This document shows positions 29,441 to 32,950 of a stretch of DNA of 32,950 nt, piece after piece. The first letter of the stretch is position 1. Each line of letters starts with the position of its first letter. Source of the DNA: Halicephalobus mephisto (lineage: Eukaryota > Nematoda > Chromadorea > Rhabditida > Panagrolaimidae); assembly GCA_009193035.1 (NCBI GenBank), contig SWDT01000072.1:1-32950 (forward strand). The letters run 5' to 3'. A program made the position numbers and the translations under genes. The notes under the pieces were generated by a model, which worked only from the letters and a program-made list of their open reading frames with translations, ran no database searches and was not told the origin of the DNA.

Positions 29441-30368
29441 AAGCAATGCTGTAAAATGTCACGTAGATGCGGAATCGGTGTAGGTGCTCACGCAGTCCTT
29501 TTTCGCATTTCTGAACTTTTCGATGGTTTTAACGTTATTTGGTAGCTGATGGAAAGCTTCAAGAAATTACAAAATTTAGTATTTCAAACCTGCAAATGAA
29601 AACCTTCATCCGATTATGGGGGATCCTTAGAGAATTCGGAAGACGACATTGAATTCGTGATTGGTGAACATAAAAGGTTCACATCAACATTGTTGTGAAC
29701 TTGTCTTAAGGAGAACTTCTAGAAACATCTAGAACTCTGGTTTCACATTCTTGTGAAGAAAACGAGAGGTCAACTACCTCTTTCTAATCCATTCAGTTTT
29801 CAATGTTATTAATTTTCCAATTGAAATCATATTCGAAATCGACAATTGTAATTCATACTTATTGAGGAATAGATAAGAACTCTCGATCTGAAGCAAAATT
29901 ACATCTGTGGATTCATTACAGCGCAGATTTTGCTATCAAAAGTTTACATGGAGTTGTGTCAGATTCCTCATAGTTTAGATATGCTTTGAAACTTCATTGA
30001 TTCTAACGTTTTAAAATTTTTAATAATCTCATACAAAATGAAGTCCCTTGATGCTTTGGAATTTTGAGAACTCTTCAACCATCCAGTAAGTCTAATGGGT
30101 TTTATAATTTCACAGATGGTTTTCAGAGACTTTGAGAACTAGCTGAAAAGTTTGGGGCTTTCTAGTACTCCATAGAATGGTTTTGAAATATTTGAGATTA
30201 GTTGAAACCTTTCGGAATTTTAAGTACTTTCTATCGTCTCCCACTGTCTATTACAAAATTTAAGAGCTATTGGAGATATTTGAAATTTCCAAAAACTGTA
30301 AAGAAAGTATAATGTGAACACCTACGCTGAATTTGCCCTTATGCAACATTTCAACGTGGTCTTTGACT
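29441..30368. other. Spacer between inverted arms
   Basis: Single-copy, non-coding. Contains a TTCTAGAA heat-shock-element-like motif near 29717-29724 and a degenerate tandem repeat with a period of about 60 bases at 30115-30235. Confidence 0.5.
30115..30235. repeat. Degenerate 60-base tandem repeat
   Basis: Two adjacent units share ATGGTTTT, TTTGAGA, TAG-TGAAA and AGTACT in the same order. A weaker unit precedes them. Confidence 0.4.
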
Positions 30369-30904
30369 CGATAATCCGGTGCAAGTATCACGAGTTTTAA
30401 TCCAATAGACAGAATTACAATCCGCTCCCGTTTTTGCTTTTGAATAATTCATTTTACAGTAGATTCCTTGATGAAAGCTACCTAAATGGATTCATGATTG
30501 TGGAGACCATCAGAACTCTCATTTCAAATTATTTTCCGGGTTCTTGTCTGTCTAAGCTTGAACGAAACGAACCAGAGAAGGCAGAATTAGGAGGTCCAAG
30601 GATTCAGATTTGATGAGGAAGTTTGGTCTTCGTTATGAAAATAAAGCAGGAAAGTTCGACCACATGAAAATCTTCAATAACGATGCCAAGGCCATCACCG
30701 ACATCAACAACGGCAAAGGACACATCTACTACAAGAGAGGAAAGAACCTGTGCTGGATGGAGAGTGAATTGGTTGCCTCATGCTGCGCCTAACTGTCGGA
30801 TTGTGGTCTTGAGTTGAAAACTCGGAATGTTAAGTAACGAATTGTCTTGATAAATAGCATTGCAAAAATTGATTAATTTTGACACAATAGTTTTACACTT
30901 CCAA
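30369..30904. repeat. Right arm of large inverted duplication
   Basis: Reverse complement of 28106-29440 with the gene body shortened; see the left arm. Confidence 0.88.
30530..30792 (+). pseudogene. Internally deleted copy of the cathepsin-like gene
   Basis: The copy faces away from the parent. Its start ATG is lost (TTTCAAATTATTTTCC against TTTCAAATGATTTCCC) and the signal-peptide region is degraded. A prodomain piece (about 30610-30723: LRYENKAGKFDHMK to DINNGKGH) is fused directly to the last 20 codons of the gene (YYKRGKNLCWMESELVASCC plus A, stop at 30790-30792). About 0.8 kb with the whole catalytic region is gone. The join lies at similar short sequences (GGACAC here; GGGCAC and GGATAC in the parent). 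The tail and 3' flank remain nearly identical to the parent, so the duplication is recent. Confidence 0.85.
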
Positions 30905-31330
30905 GGAACATTTAACTTAATATTTATGCATGACAGTTGTTCAATATCAAATTTATTCGTTATCAGAACTGTCCACTGCTTTCTAAATGATTAATTTTTG
31001 ACAAATAATCAATCCTCATGTTAAGACAGCTTCGTGACAATGGCTATGTTTAATAATGGTATTCGAAAATATGGTTTTGTATTGATAATCCAATTCAGGA
31101 GACAAACGTTTCCATGAAAAGGATTGAAAACGTGTTTGGCGAATTTTAGTAGTAGTGTATTTTTTATATTTTTGTCAGTTATTTATTTTAATGGATGAAT
31201 TATATCATGCAGAACTTCTACGTGCTTCTATTTTTGATAGAAAAGTTAAAACAAATTTGAACCTGAATTTAAAAAATAGGACTACATTTTCGAATATGAG
31301 AAGTTGATTGAATTATTAGTATCATCAATT
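30905..31330. other. Intergenic, no gene seen
   Basis: AT-rich sequence right of the inverted arm. Nothing recognised. Confidence 0.5.
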
Positions 31331-31340
31331 TGTTCGATTT

Positions 31341-31606
31341 TTGTTTTATTCTAATATGGAAGAGGAACTTTGTTTCCCTCGCCATGACCTCCCAGACAGT
31401 CAGCCTTCGGTACTAATTATTCGGTTCGACAATGGAGGTCCCAGGACCACCCACATCGCTCTCAAAAATACAACAGCCATTCCTAGTGTCTTCTCGCGAA
31501 ATATCTTCAATTGCCTGTTTCGATAATCACACAATAGAAACACGAAAAAGAATAGTGATCAAATTTATGAAAATAACAGCAGATATTAAGGTAGAAAAAC
31601 AAGATG
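31341..31606 (+). pseudogene. Possible MSP-domain-like fragment with frame change
   Basis: An unusually GC-rich patch for this area. In one frame it reads PSVLIIRFDNGGPRTTHIAL followed by KNTTA; in the next frame FLVSSREISSIACF and IETRKRIVIKFMKI. The order (hydrophobic strand, 'I-L-N-T', then 'S' and a final 'I-I-F' strand) resembles the short MSP/VAP immunoglobulin-like domain. It would need a one-base frame change around 31465-31480. The assignment is weak. Confidence 0.22.
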
Positions 31607-31659
31607 TAAGTTGTTTACAGAATAAAATTAATTTTTTATCCATTTCGTCCTTTGATTAG

Positions 31660-32138
31660 ATGTTGAAATTGTCTTTTTATTCATTTTCATTAACTCCAGA
31701 ATGATATGAATTTATGTTCTGATCAACACTTGATCACTATCAATACAACAACTGTTAATTTTATTTTAAAAGTATTGTAACATAAAAAAAAAATAATAAA
31801 TACCTGATCTATGTTTAAATACAAAGCCTCAGAAATGAGAAATGTAAATTGCTTTTTTGATGTAGTTTTTGTTCGATAATTAGCCTTTTTTGCATAATTC
31901 TAAATTTGTTTTAAAATTTGAGGTCTTCTATGCCTTTGGATCTTGATTTTCATTCTAGTTTGACTTGAATGAACGAAAGCTGAGTCATTAGATAACTGCA
32001 CAAAATCCATTTGTATTTGTTAATGGAGTTTTAATCGTATAATAATAATTGTTTTTCATTCTAAAATTTCTTACTTGAATTGAATAAAATTAATTGTTTT
32101 AATTTAGAAATAACAACGATTAAGAAAAATACTTTTAT
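31660..32138. other. Intergenic, no gene seen
   Basis: Very AT-rich, ending at the SL1 RNA gene. Confidence 0.5.
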
Positions 32139-32239
32139 AAGCTTCCAAATAGAAAACATTCCAAAAGTTGATACCATTCTCGCCACAAGACTTCTCAAGA
32201 GCGGAATTCAATATTACCTCAAACTTGGGTAATTAAACC
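32139..32239 (-). ncRNA. sls-1: SL1 spliced-leader RNA gene
   Basis: The minus strand begins at 32239 with all 22 bases of the nematode SL1 leader (32239-32218; GGTTTAATTACCCAAG then TTTGAG), followed by GTAATATTGAATTCCGCTC, CTTGTGGCGAG, the Sm site AACTTTTGG (32169-32161) and a terminal hairpin (GTTTTC, loop TATTT, GGAAGC). The size of about 101 nt and the layout agree with SL1 snRNAs. It supplies the capped leader for trans-splicing. It stands alone here; in C. elegans SL1 genes sit inside the 5S repeat. Confidence 0.9.
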
Positions 32240-32570
32240 GAAGAAGGAGTTTCCTATCGATGTGTTCAGTAAATTTAGGTTTTTTATTTCTGTGAGATCA
32301 AATTGACTGGGAGGGAAAAAACAAAAACATAATTGGAAAGGAAATGCCAGGGAAATAAAGAAAGGAGTGAACGTGTGATGATTGTTTTCGGTTTTCGATA
32401 ACCAAAATCTCACAAACAAGTCAAGAAATCAGATCAACTCTGATTTCAGGTTCTTTAAGACGAGGTGGTCACTAGAAAAGAAATCGTATCAAGCAGCTGT
32501 TTGTAGTCAGAAATTGCAAATTCAATGTTTCTTTTCTTATTGTGTATTGTATGATGTGATGTTTCTATTG
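32240..32570. other. Upstream region of the SL1 RNA gene
   Basis: Should hold the snRNA promoter. GTTCAGTAAATTTAGGTT (32264-32281) resembles GTTGAGTAAATTCGGTTA (15050-15067) upstream of the other SL gene, but the distances to the leader differ by 9 bases, so the match is only suggestive. Confidence 0.35.
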
Positions 32571-32814
32571 TAGGCATAAAGATCGGAGTTAAACCGGAAT
32601 GGCCTAGACAAAATACCCAAAGCTCCGCCCAGTCAGCCGATGCCTGTGAAGTGAGACTAAAGTGTTAGAGAGTCAGTCTTTGAGAAATTCCAGCTTTAGA
32701 CGGGTCCGAGTTTGACTTCGGTCAAATGAGGACCTTTCCTCTCTTTGTTCTATGCTTATGTTGAGATAAACGGACTTAATTGCTAATAGTAGGAATCAAC
32801 AGTTTTCCGTCTAA
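32571..32814 (+). repeat. Dispersed 240-bp repeat, copy 3
   Basis: Nearly identical to 18117-18359 across the whole length, with most differences in the first 40 bases after TAAACCGGAATGGCC. It lies in the same orientation as copy 2. No coding capacity. Confidence 0.85.
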
Positions 32815-32950
32815 TCAAGGAGGTTCCAAGATGTCACTCCATCGACATCCCTCGTATAACAACACCCTCGTACTGCATACTTTACTACAGTAATAATTCA
32901 AAACTGAATAAAGATATTTTAAGGAACTAACCTGAAGAACAAAATCGCTT
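32815..32950. other. Right edge, nothing recognised
   Basis: Too short to assign; no RNA gene or exon is apparent. Confidence 0.4.

Noticed and set aside
29711..29740. Heat-shock element (TTCTAGAA and neighbours)
   Set aside because: Perfect 8-base core, but 440 bases from the nearest promoter and the adjoining repeats are imperfectly spaced. Short palindromes of this type arise by chance.
1..32950. tRNA genes and CRISPR arrays
   Set aside because: No convincing paired tRNA A and B boxes with cloverleaf, and no regularly spaced identical repeats, were seen on either strand.

Overview
This window looks like nuclear DNA of a rhabditid, Caenorhabditis-like nematode. It is AT-rich, and the reconstructed genes have tiny introns (mostly 40-80 bp, GT...TTTCAG-type ends). 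It contains spliced-leader (SL) RNA genes with an SL1 exon, 5S rRNA genes, a nematode chemoreceptor, nematode-type Golgi glycosyltransferases and a mariner transposon. No bacterial-style operon or CRISPR is present.

Left third (1-14.4 kb): a carbohydrate-enzyme region. It starts with the 3' end of a probable alpha-1,2-fucosyltransferase (+). A tandem segmental duplication follows, with every gene on the minus strand. Each unit (about 1.07-5.7 kb and 6.05-11.8 kb) carried two paralogous type II membrane glycosyltransferases of the LARGE/B4GAT1 type (Glyco_transf_49), here called B and A. Unit 2 is intact (B2 6184-7512, A2 9456-10821). In unit 1, B is a deletion remnant and A has frameshifts. 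A third unit survives only as non-coding sequence near 12.46-12.85 kb. A type II membrane METTL24-like (Methyltransf_22) protein closes the region (13296-14362). All of these look like Golgi glycan-modifying enzymes.

Middle (14.9-24.1 kb): an SL RNA gene with a variant leader, a two-exon serpentine receptor (srd/str type), a dispersed 240-bp repeat, a membrane-protein frame broken by three nonsense codons, a 5S rRNA gene on the minus strand, a 1274-bp mariner with 25-bp perfect inverted repeats and a single frameshift, and a five-exon group II PLP decarboxylase (aromatic amino acid decarboxylase family) with a C-terminal frameshift.

Right part (25-33 kb): a two-exon gene for a short secreted Tyr/Trp/Pro-rich peptide that is too fragmented to appear as one ORF, a second 5S gene in opposite orientation, a serpentine-receptor fragment, a cathepsin L-like protein whose catalytic Cys is replaced by Val, an inverted and internally deleted copy of it, a standard SL1 RNA gene, and a third copy of the 240-bp repeat.

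The most unusual signals are: (i) dispersed 5S genes whose helices I and II differ in sequence from the C. elegans 5S yet still pair; (ii) solitary SL RNA genes, one with a variant leader exon; (iii) a family of dispersed sequences that carry an SL1-like motif (one a 22/22 match) but lack the rest of an SL RNA, one of them inside an LTR-like insertion; (iv) the active-site-less cathepsin. The exon models come from reading splice sites and comparing paralogues by eye; comparisons with named families are from memory.
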